Source: a virus
Strand: one strand, 5' to 3'
Virus record (IMG/VR): IMGVR_UViG_3300025405_000013
Location: 1-64,000 of that record
Length of the DNA: 64,000 nt
Position numbers and translations under genes: made by a program
Part shown: one piece after another, positions 43,493-53,380 of the stretch
Layout of the letters: every line of letters starts with the position of its first letter
Position numbering within the stretch: the stretch's first letter is position 1
The notes under the pieces: model-generated
The model's input: only the letters and a program-made list of their open reading frames with translations
Database searches by the model: none
What the model was told of the DNA's origin: nothing

Positions 43493-44020
43493 ATGATTTC
43501 TAAGAATAATGCTGGAACCTGGACGGAAGATCAAAATTCTGTCCAGGTTCCAGCCAAAGACACTAGTTTTCCAGAAGAGTGGAAGCAAGAGTTCGAAGGC
43601 CTTCTATACCTCGGTTATCTCGAGAAAGAAGTCACTCATATTCCCTTCCACCATTTTGTAGTTAGAACACTTACAGTGAACGACAAGCTAGAAGTATCTC
43701 TTCTTACCAAACCGTTTGCTGAAACCCTGGGTTACGGTAGAGCTTATAAGTCTGCTGTTGTAGCCGCTGGTCTAGTAAGTGTAGATCATCAGAGTCTACT
43801 ACCCACTCTCAAGACCGTTAATGGTGTTAGACAAAAGTATGAATACGTAGTCAATAACTGGTATGATGCCGTAGTTGACGTTCTTTTCCAGGCTATTGAT
43901 GATCTAGAGAACCAAGTGGTACTGGTTCTTGAAGCATTAAACATTATCGAACTTCCCAAGGCCTTTAGTGTCTTTGAAAAAGATAATGAGGAAACGGATA
44001 ACCCAAAAGATACGAACTAG
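43493..44020 (+). CDS. Tail assembly chaperone (zero frame, gpG-like)
   Basis: 175 residues, directly before the tape measure's upstream partner. Near its end the CCA-AAA codons form a slippery site. A leader of about 70 bases precedes it, with a TATAAT at 43448 but no good -35 box. Such proteins coat the tape measure before the tube is built. Confidence 0.8.
   Translation: MISKNNAGTWTEDQNSVQVPAKDTSFPEEWKQEFEGLLYLGYLEKEVTHIPFHHFVVRTLTVNDKLEVSLLTKPFAETLGYGRAYKSAVVAAGLVSVDHQSLLPTLKTVNGVRQKYEYVVNNWYDAVVDVLFQAIDDLENQVVLVLEALNIIELPKAFSVFEKDNEETDNPKDTN
44002..44008 (+). other. Slippery heptamer C CCA AAA of the tail chaperone
   Basis: The zero-frame codons are AAC-CCA-AAA-GAT. After a -1 slip they become CCC-AAA-AGA-TAC and the frame stays open to 44448. 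This is the canonical X XXY YYZ form at the expected place, three codons before the TAG that ends the short product. Confidence 0.85.
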
Positions 44021-44448
44021 ATCCCTACGTAGTATTTCATACTGAGTTGGCCTATGAAAGAGGCCTACTACAGAGTAAGGACCCTAGTGAAGTACAAGAA
44101 AAGCTTCTTAGAGTGTATGTCACTCGAAAAGCCGAACAAAAAATACAGATGGAAGAAACCAGATTTGAACAGGACTTGTTGATTAATCAACCGGAAATGT
44201 ATCGAGAGTGGAAGAAGCATCAAGAAGAGAATAAAGAGAACGAAGACATCGTTTGGGGCTTCCCACAAAGCATTGAAGAAGCTCGTGAGATCGAAAAACT
44301 TATTGCTCAAATGGAGCAGCAGAGTGTACAGACTGCTAAAGCTCCAGACGAAGGTGTTGTAATAGTTGACACTCTGGGCAATAGACTCAATACCCTAGAA
44401 GCAATACCCGGACTAGACCTAGACCAACTTGGAGAGACTGATGGCTGA
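44008..44448 (+). CDS. -1 frame extension of the tail assembly chaperone (gpGT-like)
   Basis: Read after the slip, this adds 146 residues to the first 172 (318 in total). It has no credible own start (the first is TTG 44047), as usual for the T domain. It is helical with many Glu, Gln and Lys, including EWKKHQEENKENEDIVWGFP. The fusion is made in small amounts and binds the tape measure. The stop overlaps the tape-measure ATG. Confidence 0.8.
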   Translation, partial: RYELDPYVVFHTELAYERGLLQSKDPSEVQEKLLRVYVTRKAEQKIQMEETRFEQDLLINQPEMYREWKKHQEENKENEDIVWGFPQSIEEAREIEKLIAQMEQQSVQTAKAPDEGVVIVDTLGNRLNTLEAIPGLDLDQLGETDG

Positions 44449-47215
44449 TATTCCTAATGGCGATAATACAGAATCAGTAAATTTTAGAATTGATGGTGAT
44501 GCCACAGGCCTCAAGAGAGAGCTAGGTGAAGCCGGTCGTATAGCCGGTGAACTAAATGACAATCTTAGGGCCGGAGAAAATGCTGTTAGTGGTATCATCG
44601 AACGCTTGATCAAGCTCAAGGGTGTTCTCAAAGATGATGATGAACTTGCAGATAACTTTAAGTCCATTATGGAGACTGCAGGAAGCTTTGTAGAGAGCAC
44701 TAACTACTCTCTATCACAAGCAGTTCAAAATATTAGAGAACTACTGGTTACCGCTAGTAAGCTAGGGGTAAATGGTAATAATGTTCTCGGAGTACTTGGT
44801 GGTATGGGCTTTGGTGGCCTAGGTGGTGGTCTAGGTGGAACTTTTGGTGACGCTAACCTAATAAACCTACTGTCTAACCTAGGTGTAACCGGGAATGTCG
44901 GGTCCAATCAGTCCAACCCTAATCTTCGAGAGAGAACGGTAAACGGCTCCCCAGAGAGTGTTGCAGATACCGGTTATTATAGACGAACAGAGATTAAGGG
45001 AGGCCGTCAACGAGCCAGAACCCTCTTTGGTGGACGACGTAATCCTCCCCCACCTCCAGGAGGACCCGTCCCTCATCTTTCTGATGATGATGACGAAGAT
45101 CCATTTGCTAGTGCTAGTGCCAGTAGATGGGGTACTACTAGTGTTCGAATAGGGGATAGCTTTCGGTCTACGGGTAATGCCACTATTGACAATTTTGCCA
45201 AAGCCTACCCCGAACTCTATAGGACTATGCTAGAAAATGGAGAACTTCCTTCAGCTCGGCCGGCTAGAGATGTACTCTTACAGCGTCAAAAAACTGTAGA
45301 TGCTATCTTTGGACAGAGAAGCACTGCTGGAAGATTCTTTCGTAATCGTATTAGGAATCAATTAGAGCAAGAAGAGCGTCAATTTAAAGCTTCTGGTGAT
45401 GAAGTTATCTACGGTGGCCGACGTTTTAGTACCCCACCGGTTTCAGGGTATGAACGAGAAGTTTATACAAAAGTAGAGCAAAGAGTTCTCGGTAGTGCCA
45501 ATGAAGGATTGGGCAAGTTTCTTACCGGACTAAGTGACAGTGCTCTAAGATTAAGTGAGTTTGGTAATGCTTTAACATTCGGCTACCAGGCTGCTAGACA
45601 GGCAATGGCACCAGTTCAGCAGCTTATGCAGATTTCCGAGCAGTATGGTAGTGTAAACGGAAGTAACAACCCTATGCGTGCTCTAGGGCTTGGTTTGCAA
45701 GCTCAGTTTAAGTCGGGATTTGGTTTTAACCCGTTTGTAAACTCACAGCAAGTGGCACAAGCTCAAATGGCCGGTTTTGGACTGGGCTTTAATAACAATA
45801 ATAGTGCCTATGTCTCTTATGCCATTAACGCTCAAAATCGTTATGGTATGACCGGTCAGACGTCTGCTCAATATGCCCAGACCGGTTTGGCCGCTGGCAT
45901 GAACCTTCAGCAAATTAATGCTATGGTTGGCGGACTTATGATGTCTACCCAGGGCACTAATACCAGTACCTCTTGGCTTAACTCAACCGCTCAAAGTGCA
46001 GTAGCTCAATTTGGTGCTGCATACGGTAATGTAGGTGGAGCCGGTGGAGCAATTGCCGGTGGAGCAACTGCCCCCGGTATGAATGACCAAACTTTGCAGG
46101 CAGCAGGAGCAGCCGGTAACTCGGGTTTGGCTAGTGGTAGTCCCATGGCCTTAGCCTGGTTGAGTAAAACTCTCGGTATTCCATATATGCAAGTACAGGG
46201 CACTGTAGCAAATATGATTCAGAAGAACCCTGCTCTATGGAATCAGCTTAATCACCAGTATGATATGATGGTTCTAAAGATCGCTATGGGTGGCTCAATC
46301 CCTCCAGGTCTAAAGCAATCGGACTTTGCTGCTAAATACACCGGTATGTTAACTGCCATTACTCAAAGTTACGGTTATCCATCTGCCCTAACCAGTAATG
46401 CTACTGCCCTAATCGACTACTTCTATAAGATCTATACCAACTCTAGTGCAACTGCTCAGACAAATGCCAATAAGAATATGTCCAGTACTAGTAGAGCCGG
46501 AACTGGTGGAATTTTGGGTGGGATTGGCAACTTCTTGGGCAATCTAGGGAGTGATGTTAGTTCGGTGGCTAGTGCTGCTGGAGACTATGTAAATTCTGCA
46601 GTAGTAGCAGTTGGTGGTGGAGCAATTGGTGCAGTAACACAAGCAGTTACTCTAGGGAACTATGGACATGGCATCTGGTCTAACTCAATGAATGAAGCAC
46701 ATAGCTCTCTCACCGCCGGTAATAATGCCGTAACTTTTGTTGCTAGTAATATTGCTACCGGAGAAATTCTCTCTAGTGCCGTACAAAATCAAGCAACACA
46801 AACCATGAAGAGTTATGCTGGAAATGTACAGTTCCAGGGCAGAACTTGGACTTACGATAACTTTATGAAAATGGTTCCCAATGCACAGCAATTGCTTAAT
46901 GACGGTATTGCAAAGGTACAGGGCTATAGTGGTGGAGCTTACCAAACCTATTCGGCCTTCCTACAGCAACACGGTTTTACAGGCTTAAATAGTACAGTTG
47001 CTGCACAAGCAAGTACTCCTAGCTACTTGGCCCCGGGATCTGTAAACTTTGGTGGAAACGGCAATAACGTTACTGTAACTTTTGCCAAGGGTATGAATAA
47101 CGTACTAACTCAGATTGCTAATGGCAACTCTTATGTTGGGCAGACTTCTACTTATGGTTATATTACCGCTAATTCAGCAGTTGTCCCCGGAGCTAATGGT
47201 GGAGCCCGAGGCTAA
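44441..47215 (+). CDS. Tape measure protein
   Basis: ATG 44441 overlaps the chaperone stop; a TTG at 44429 is rejected. 924 residues: a helical start (DATGLKRELGEAGRIAGELN), a Gly-rich run (about 120-140), a Pro/Arg linker, long Ala/Gln-rich helices, and hydrophobic segments such as GGILGGIGNFLGNLGSD. At the usual 0.15 nm per residue, the tail would be near 140 nm. It sets tail length and passes through the tube. It is relatively short of lytic motifs; I see none. Confidence 0.85.
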   Translation: MADIPNGDNTESVNFRIDGDATGLKRELGEAGRIAGELNDNLRAGENAVSGIIERLIKLKGVLKDDDELADNFKSIMETAGSFVESTNYSLSQAVQNIRELLVTASKLGVNGNNVLGVLGGMGFGGLGGGLGGTFGDANLINLLSNLGVTGNVGSNQSNPNLRERTVNGSPESVADTGYYRRTEIKGGRQRARTLFGGRRNPPPPPGGPVPHLSDDDDEDPFASASASRWGTTSVRIGDSFRSTGNATIDNFAKAYPELYRTMLENGELPSARPARDVLLQRQKTVDAIFGQRSTAGRFFRNRIRNQLEQEERQFKASGDEVIYGGRRFSTPPVSGYEREVYTKVEQRVLGSANEGLGKFLTGLSDSALRLSEFGNALTFGYQAARQAMAPVQQLMQISEQYGSVNGSNNPMRALGLGLQAQFKSGFGFNPFVNSQQVAQAQMAGFGLGFNNNNSAYVSYAINAQNRYGMTGQTSAQYAQTGLAAGMNLQQINAMVGGLMMSTQGTNTSTSWLNSTAQSAVAQFGAAYGNVGGAGGAIAGGATAPGMNDQTLQAAGAAGNSGLASGSPMALAWLSKTLGIPYMQVQGTVANMIQKNPALWNQLNHQYDMMVLKIAMGGSIPPGLKQSDFAAKYTGMLTAITQSYGYPSALTSNATALIDYFYKIYTNSSATAQTNANKNMSSTSRAGTGGILGGIGNFLGNLGSDVSSVASAAGDYVNSAVVAVGGGAIGAVTQAVTLGNYGHGIWSNSMNEAHSSLTAGNNAVTFVASNIATGEILSSAVQNQATQTMKSYAGNVQFQGRTWTYDNFMKMVPNAQQLLNDGIAKVQGYSGGAYQTYSAFLQQHGFTGLNSTVAAQASTPSYLAPGSVNFGGNGNNVTVTFAKGMNNVLTQIANGNSYVGQTSTYGYITANSAVVPGANGGARG

Positions 47216-47817
47216 TGTCCAATACTATAGCGAGTACAAATAAGAACCTTGTAGCTTCTTTTACTGACCCTATTGCAAATAAAACCTATGACTTTCCGTT
47301 TAACATTAATGGAGTAGAGTGGCAGTACCAAATGAATAATCAGTCATTTGATACTATCGGCGGCCGAGTGACTCAATTGCTTTCAGTAAAGATTTCCACT
47401 ATGTCACTCCAGGGGGATGCTGGAAGTAGAAACGGTCTTATTCAGCTGTATACTAATTTTAAGAACATGCAGGATAATCAAAATATTCGTCAAACTAGCA
47501 TGGGTCTGTATATTCCAATTGTCACTCTTACAGAGACCACTAGCTTAAAGTTTTCAGTATGGCTTACTCAAATGCAGATCGGCTGGGACCCCACTACTAG
47601 TACTTATCCTTATCAAATGCAATTGGAAGTAGACCAAGACTTTACCGGACTCGCTAGTGGTGCCTCTACTGCCAATGCACTAAATAAAATTTCAGCTGAC
47701 GTCGGCTTTAGTCCATTCTGGAACGGTCTTAGTACTAGTATTGCATCAATGACAGCATCACAGGTACAACTATATGTTCAAGCATTACAAGCAGGAAGTG
47801 GAGGAAGTACATCATGA
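47215..47817 (+). CDS. Baseplate or tail-tip protein
   Basis: 200 residues overlapping the tape-measure stop. The beta-rich core includes INGVEWQYQMNNQSFDTIGG and SLKFSVWLTQMQIGWDP. It lies where myoviruses code for a tube-baseplate connector. Family not named with certainty. Confidence 0.6.
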   Translation: MSNTIASTNKNLVASFTDPIANKTYDFPFNINGVEWQYQMNNQSFDTIGGRVTQLLSVKISTMSLQGDAGSRNGLIQLYTNFKNMQDNQNIRQTSMGLYIPIVTLTETTSLKFSVWLTQMQIGWDPTTSTYPYQMQLEVDQDFTGLASGASTANALNKISADVGFSPFWNGLSTSIASMTASQVQLYVQALQAGSGGSTS

Positions 47818-47981
47818 ATCAAATTCATGCTAATTGTAGGGTTTCTATGCCCATACTAAAGTTAGATCAACAACACGTTTTAATGAACGGCTTTGCTTTT
47901 TCTATAGATCAAGGCCTTATTCATCAGGCAATTAGTAACAACCAAGGAAGCTGGCAGCAATGGCTGGGAACGCAACAGTAG
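47814..47981 (+). CDS. Small 55-residue baseplate-cluster protein
   Basis: The ATG overlaps the previous TGA (ATGA), and the frame overlaps the next gene by 22 bases. The product contains a Cys and a MNGFAFSIDQGLIHQ segment. Such tight overlaps on both sides support it as a real gene. Function unknown. Confidence 0.5.
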   Translation: MNQIHANCRVSMPILKLDQQHVLMNGFAFSIDQGLIHQAISNNQGSWQQWLGTQQ

Positions 47982-48637
47982 CACTCTATAGTCCTAAATC
48001 GAACTCTACTATAGTATACGATGTTTGGATAGCAAGTATCTCTACTGCTACTAATAATCAGTATGCACAGCAGCAGCTAAGAGATCACATGAGCTTTCAG
48101 CCCATTCGTCGTAGTGAAATGTATGTTCAGTTTACGATCGCTTGGCCTCTACAAACTGCCAATGTTCCCCTTACAGTTCCAGCAGGTTTTGAGGGCATTG
48201 ATTATAGAGACGGTTTTACTAGAATGAATACTTTTCAGTCTGCTATTAGAGACCATCAGCAGGCAGCAGTTAGTTCATTAGCAGCACTTCCTATGGTACT
48301 TAACTACAACCCGTCTATGGTACACGGAAAGGTTGATAAATTAACCTCTCTTTCCTGGACCGGTAATACAGCCCCTACACCATCTACTCTAGTATATAGC
48401 GGTTGGGTACAACAGTCAGAGCAAGAGTATACTCGCTATAAGAACCTCTTTCTTAGAAACTATACTATGAATATTCTAAACCCCAATATCTCTTCGACTC
48501 CTCTTACCAGTATGGTAGTAAATAGTCAGTTTGCCCCTTCTTCTTCTACACAAAATAATTATGGTTCAGATTGGCCCAATATTGCAATTTTGGCAACTCA
48601 AACAGCAGCAGCTATAAACGGGATTAAGCAACAATGA
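47960..48637 (+). CDS. Baseplate-associated protein
   Basis: 225 residues with aromatic and polar strands. It carries the AAPLQ-like segment FTIAWPLQTANVPLTVPAGF and a late YNLFLRNYTM-like helix. It overlaps the hub gene start (ATGA). It is probably a baseplate-tube adaptor by position; I do not recognise a named family. Confidence 0.55.
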   Translation: MAGNATVALYSPKSNSTIVYDVWIASISTATNNQYAQQQLRDHMSFQPIRRSEMYVQFTIAWPLQTANVPLTVPAGFEGIDYRDGFTRMNTFQSAIRDHQQAAVSSLAALPMVLNYNPSMVHGKVDKLTSLSWTGNTAPTPSTLVYSGWVQQSEQEYTRYKNLFLRNYTMNILNPNISSTPLTSMVVNSQFAPSSSTQNNYGSDWPNIAILATQTAAAINGIKQQ

Positions 48638-51333
48638 GTTTTGACCGTTCGGGTACATTTGCCTATAGCCCAGATATCCAAGTGTCGATCTATACCCAAA
48701 AACAAGGGGCTATAGACGTCTCTAGAGATATCGTAGATTTCTCAATAAACCGACAGACTAACGCTGTTAGTAATTTTAGTTGCACTCTAAGCAACCCACT
48801 ACGTAAGTACAATCAGGTAATTAATACCATGGACCGTATTGTAGTGTTCCTCAAGAGGACCAGTTGGTTGCAAGCATTTACCGGTTATGTCACTATGGCC
48901 CCTATTGAGACCCTGGTCCCTACTCCGGTTACTATCCAGGCCAGTTGCACCCTTTACCAGTTGCAAAACACTTACTGGGATGATACACTAGTACAGTTCC
49001 AGCAACTCTTACTTAACGCTTCTGACAGTGCTGCGGTAAACACTGACGCCCTTATTAATGATGGTGGTATTGTACAGGCTACAGTAAATGTACTAAAGGG
49101 AGTTGCCGGATGGAACCCCAGTAGAATTCATGTTCAAAATATTCCTAGTTCTTTCGTTAAGGCAGCTTCTTCAGCCTATAATTTTGCTGCACTACAAGAC
49201 TCACAACTAGATCAAACTGCAGTAACTCAGCTAGCTACACTACTAGGCGCTGCTGGAGTAATTAATGGTAATCCGGTAAATAGCTATAGTAATAATGCTC
49301 TACTACCTTTAGGCGCACCCAACTATGTAACCTTTAATGCCAACTCTGTATCCCCAATGCCCTATCTAATAAGTAGCCCGAGTCAGTCATCTCCCAAAAA
49401 CCTTCCGGGATTGGCTCCAGTTGGGCCAGTTAATACCAATAAAGATATCTACTGGTGTGCTGCACACTGGGCTTACCTAGACTTACCGGGGAGTGGAACC
49501 TCTACTATTTCTGGAGTACAGGCAGCACAAAAGTGGCTTGCTGGAACTAGTGGGACTGGCCAGTACCTTTATGTAGCAAACACCACCACCGGTAGTGGAG
49601 TAGTGCTTAGAGCCACTAGTGTACCCGAAGACTATGACGGTAACTATGATTCCAATTTCCAGGGTCTACAAGTACACCCTACAGTCTTTACATACTTGGG
49701 TGGAGAGCTTAATAGTAAACTACCCCCACCCGCACTTCAAACTTATACTCCAATAACCACTCTACTAGTCCAATGGGCTGACCCCGCCAAAGTATCAGGT
49801 ACCGGTCCTCAAAATCTTACCACTCCCCAAGTGGGAACTGCACAAAGTGAACTGGGAGTTAACCCTCTAAGTTCTGGGACAGTTACTCCTACAGAACTTG
49901 CTTCAGCTGCTGTTTCTTTGGCTTTAAAGTATGTAGGTGCAAACTATAGTGAGCTATCAAACTGGCGAGAGAATGCTCAAACAAGTGCTCAGCAAAGTAG
50001 TTTTGACTGTTCGGGATTTGTTAACTTTATTTGGAAGCAAGTGCTACAAAAAGACATTGGCAGCTATACTGGAGCCCAGTGGGGGACTCCTCCAAGCCCA
50101 AGCCCAGCCGGTATCTATATTGCCAATACTTCTCAACCACAACCCGGAGACCTACTATACTGGCAGGCGGGTGGATCAGCAGCAACCATCGATAGTGAAC
50201 CTAGTCACGTAACTATGCTAGTAGACTCCTTTGGGTCTAATGGTACTGCTACACAAATTGGAGACTCTTATTCAGCAGGTTCTGATAGTAGTGGAACTAC
50301 TCTAATTAACGGTAAGCCAGACGGTTGGAATGCTTCTAGTAATGGTAAGACTACGGGTGTTACTACTGGCACTGTTAAATGGACTCTAATATCGGGTGGA
50401 GGAAATTCCAGCACTAACGGTATGGGTATGTACTATATGGGTGCAAGAAGACCGGTTAGCCTTTCTTCGTCCTATAATGCTAGTACACAAAATGTCACTA
50501 TTAGTGGAGTTAATGGAACCGCTATTGACCTTACCAACTCATTTAACTTCCTACTTAATCCGCCAAATGTTAACCCACTAACTCAGCAGCTACAGGGTAC
50601 TCCCCAAGCTTTTATTATGGACAATAGTCTTTTGAGTGACCTACAAAACATTGTGGGTGCTGGACTAAGAAGCTTTATGAGTGCACCGAATGGTGATTTT
50701 GTTGCCTGGTTTCCTGACTACTATGGTGTTTATGGAACTACCCCCGCTCTAGAAATTAGTGATGTAGAAATTATTGACTTTGAGATTTATCACGATGACT
50801 CACAGTTGGCTACACATGTAGCAGTCGTCGGTGATACTAACGGAGTCGGCCAGCAAGTTATTAGTGCCGACTATCTAACCAGTCAAGGTATTGTAAGTAT
50901 CCAAGACAATACTACTCTCAATCTATTATTTGGCACTCTGGGAATTGGACCGAGTGGAGTTACGGCTGCTAAACTTAAGACTCAAGAGTTTTTGAACAAA
51001 TACGGTATGAGACCTTATGTAGTTCAGCAGCAAATGATTCACTCACACGAACTAGAATATTTATATGCTCTCCAAACCTTTATGCAAAAGTGGGCCAGTC
51101 AGTATGCTAGCCAAGTGAACCTAACCTTTATGCCCGAACTATATCCGGGTATGAGAGTGATTATGAATCTTAGTGACGAAAATGGAGTTAGTCATCAGTA
51201 CCAACTGTACTGTATGAATGTACAGCATCAAGGAAGTAGAGCTGGGGGGTTTACCACTCAAGCGACCTTTACCGGTATTATTAAAGACGGAAATGTTCTA
51301 GACTACGGTCTAAGTCTGTTCGGAAACGGTTAG
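48634..51333 (+). CDS. Baseplate hub with embedded NlpC/P60 peptidoglycan hydrolase
   Basis: 899 residues. The N-terminal 350 are like a gp27/gpD hub (beta barrels such as FSINRQTNAVSNFSCTLSNP). From about 425 an NlpC/P60 domain is inserted: C459 in FDCSGFVNFIW, PGDLLYW, and H525 in SHVTMLVD. The hub fold seems to resume after about 610 and ends in beta strands (MRVIMNLSDENGVSHQYQLY). The enzyme would open the cell wall at the tip during infection. It follows ATGA coupling. Confidence 0.85.
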   Translation: MSFDRSGTFAYSPDIQVSIYTQKQGAIDVSRDIVDFSINRQTNAVSNFSCTLSNPLRKYNQVINTMDRIVVFLKRTSWLQAFTGYVTMAPIETLVPTPVTIQASCTLYQLQNTYWDDTLVQFQQLLLNASDSAAVNTDALINDGGIVQATVNVLKGVAGWNPSRIHVQNIPSSFVKAASSAYNFAALQDSQLDQTAVTQLATLLGAAGVINGNPVNSYSNNALLPLGAPNYVTFNANSVSPMPYLISSPSQSSPKNLPGLAPVGPVNTNKDIYWCAAHWAYLDLPGSGTSTISGVQAAQKWLAGTSGTGQYLYVANTTTGSGVVLRATSVPEDYDGNYDSNFQGLQVHPTVFTYLGGELNSKLPPPALQTYTPITTLLVQWADPAKVSGTGPQNLTTPQVGTAQSELGVNPLSSGTVTPTELASAAVSLALKYVGANYSELSNWRENAQTSAQQSSFDCSGFVNFIWKQVLQKDIGSYTGAQWGTPPSPSPAGIYIANTSQPQPGDLLYWQAGGSAATIDSEPSHVTMLVDSFGSNGTATQIGDSYSAGSDSSGTTLINGKPDGWNASSNGKTTGVTTGTVKWTLISGGGNSSTNGMGMYYMGARRPVSLSSSYNASTQNVTISGVNGTAIDLTNSFNFLLNPPNVNPLTQQLQGTPQAFIMDNSLLSDLQNIVGAGLRSFMSAPNGDFVAWFPDYYGVYGTTPALEISDVEIIDFEIYHDDSQLATHVAVVGDTNGVGQQVISADYLTSQGIVSIQDNTTLNLLFGTLGIGPSGVTAAKLKTQEFLNKYGMRPYVVQQQMIHSHELEYLYALQTFMQKWASQYASQVNLTFMPELYPGMRVIMNLSDENGVSHQYQLYCMNVQHQGSRAGGFTTQATFTGIIKDGNVLDYGLSLFGNG

Positions 51334-51334
51334 T

Positions 51335-53380
51335 ATGCCAGCACCAGTTAATAGAATCCAAACTAATGATATGGTTCGTAGAGTGGTTCTACTTACCAGC
51401 CCCACCAAGAGCCCTATGAGTACGGCTGATAATCCCACCTACTACTGTATGTCAGTAGATATGAAGGGTTTTCAGATCCAAGTAGACCTACAAGCTCTCC
51501 CTCCAGGAGTAAGTATATCCCAGCTTCAACCAAACCAGGTTTGGTGGGTAGAAAGACGTACCACTCTATTTAGACTCTACCTCTATAGTGGAGTAATGGA
51601 CCCGGTCACTCGGTCAATTAATACTGACTCACCACTACCGGTTAATGCTACAGAGATTCAGGGAATTGCAGTTTCACCCACTACCCCCACTAACGGCCAA
51701 GTACTAGAGTATAATTCTACTATTAGTGGTTGGATTCCAACTACACTTAGTGGGGGAAGTAGTGGTAATGCTACACAACTTCAAGGCTATCCTATTGCTA
51801 CAACAGCTCCTGCTAGTGGGCAGGTCCTAGGATGGAATGGTGCTGACTGGATTCCTACTACCCCTAGTGGCAGTAGTGGTGGAAGTGGTATCACCCAACT
51901 CACTGGGGATGTTACCGCTGGCCCTGGTTCAGGCTCTCAGGCTGCCACTCTACAAGCGACCACTAATGTAGAAAATATTATTTCCAACAACCCTACAGTT
52001 ACAACTCTAAGTGGTAATTTTGTCACTCTTAGTGGACAGCTTGCTACTGTTAGTGGAGTAGCATATGCTGCTCTACCTATTTCAGGTGGTACAGTCTCAG
52101 GCAACTTGGTTGTTGCATCAGGTTTAACTGTTAGTGGTGCTTTAACCGTTGGTAGTGAAGTAGACACTGGTGCAATGACAGTTGGCGGCAATCTCACCGT
52201 TACAGGCACAACCACTCTTAACAACACACTCGCTGCCAACAGCGGTATCACCCTTGGTCAAGCAACAAATATAAATTTCCTAACTGGTGGTGGTTACCAG
52301 CTTTCTGTAAGCGGGTCAAACCCAGGAACAATTATTATTCCTGGCCCTGGCCTTGGTTCAACCGATACTCTTGCAACTCTAAATGGTACTCAAACGCTTA
52401 GTAATAAAACACTTGCCACTACTACGGTATCGGGTAATCTTGTTGTAGCTAGTGGTCTTACAGTTAGCGGTACTGTAACCGCTACTGGCATCCAGATCTC
52501 TGAAAGTCAAGTAACTAATTTAACTACAGATCTTGCTGCTAAATTCCCATATTCTGGTGGTACTATAAGCGGCAACCTTACGGTTGCTTCAGGTCTTACT
52601 GTTAGTGGTGGTATAAATATTAGTGGTACACTAGCCTATAATGGGCAAACCGTTCCTTCAACCAACTATATTGCCAACTATAACTCAGGTTATGGTCCAG
52701 CTACTGGCTATGTACTGACATATAACCCCGGACTTGGAGTAATCTATAATAATTCTATTACCGGTGGTCTTATCCTACAGGGTGCTTCATCAGTCCAGAG
52801 CACCCTTACAGTAACATCAGGACTTACTGTCACCGGTACCACTACTCTGGGTAGTGGTTATGTATCTGTAAGTGGATCAGGAACTTCAGGTTATATAACT
52901 GTTGGTGGAGCAGGTGGTTTAGTCTCTGCTGCCAATATTAATGGAACTTCTGGTGTTTTTTCATCTAGCTTAACTAGTAGTGGCACACTATTTGTAACAG
53001 GTACCTCTACCCATGTTGGTAATGCTACTTTTAGTGGTACAATTACATCAAATGCTTATCTACCTAACGTTGCAAGCATTACTGCTACATCCAATGCAGC
53101 CACCGTTAGTGGATCAACCTATACGTCTACTAAGGTAACCAACAACTCTGCGGCAACCCTAGCTATTACTATGTCTACTACTGGTGCAGTAGACGGTATG
53201 CAGGCGATAGTTCGCATCCTCGATTTTAGCGCAGTTGCTCAAACTATTAGCTGGACAAATACTGAAAATTCACAGGTATCTGCTCCCACTACATCGAATG
53301 GTTCAACGACTCTTCCCCTAACTGTTGGCTTTATTTATAATGGTTCCACTTCTAAGTGGCGCTGTGTGGCGGTGGCTTAA
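51335..53380 (+). CDS. Second Ser-Gly repeat fibre protein
   Basis: 681 residues. The first 150 form a folded base (WWVERRTTLFRLYLYSGVMD, probably attachment). Then come QLQGYPIATTAPASGQ and shaft repeats very like the 25946 and 32086 proteins. From about 52,080 the codons change to a less phage-like set (TCA, GGC). C-terminal 100 residues form a beta head with WTNTENSQ. It is the likely baseplate fibre. Confidence 0.7.
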   Translation: MPAPVNRIQTNDMVRRVVLLTSPTKSPMSTADNPTYYCMSVDMKGFQIQVDLQALPPGVSISQLQPNQVWWVERRTTLFRLYLYSGVMDPVTRSINTDSPLPVNATEIQGIAVSPTTPTNGQVLEYNSTISGWIPTTLSGGSSGNATQLQGYPIATTAPASGQVLGWNGADWIPTTPSGSSGGSGITQLTGDVTAGPGSGSQAATLQATTNVENIISNNPTVTTLSGNFVTLSGQLATVSGVAYAALPISGGTVSGNLVVASGLTVSGALTVGSEVDTGAMTVGGNLTVTGTTTLNNTLAANSGITLGQATNINFLTGGGYQLSVSGSNPGTIIIPGPGLGSTDTLATLNGTQTLSNKTLATTTVSGNLVVASGLTVSGTVTATGIQISESQVTNLTTDLAAKFPYSGGTISGNLTVASGLTVSGGINISGTLAYNGQTVPSTNYIANYNSGYGPATGYVLTYNPGLGVIYNNSITGGLILQGASSVQSTLTVTSGLTVTGTTTLGSGYVSVSGSGTSGYITVGGAGGLVSAANINGTSGVFSSSLTSSGTLFVTGTSTHVGNATFSGTITSNAYLPNVASITATSNAATVSGSTYTSTKVTNNSAATLAITMSTTGAVDGMQAIVRILDFSAVAQTISWTNTENSQVSAPTTSNGSTTLPLTVGFIYNGSTSKWRCVAVA

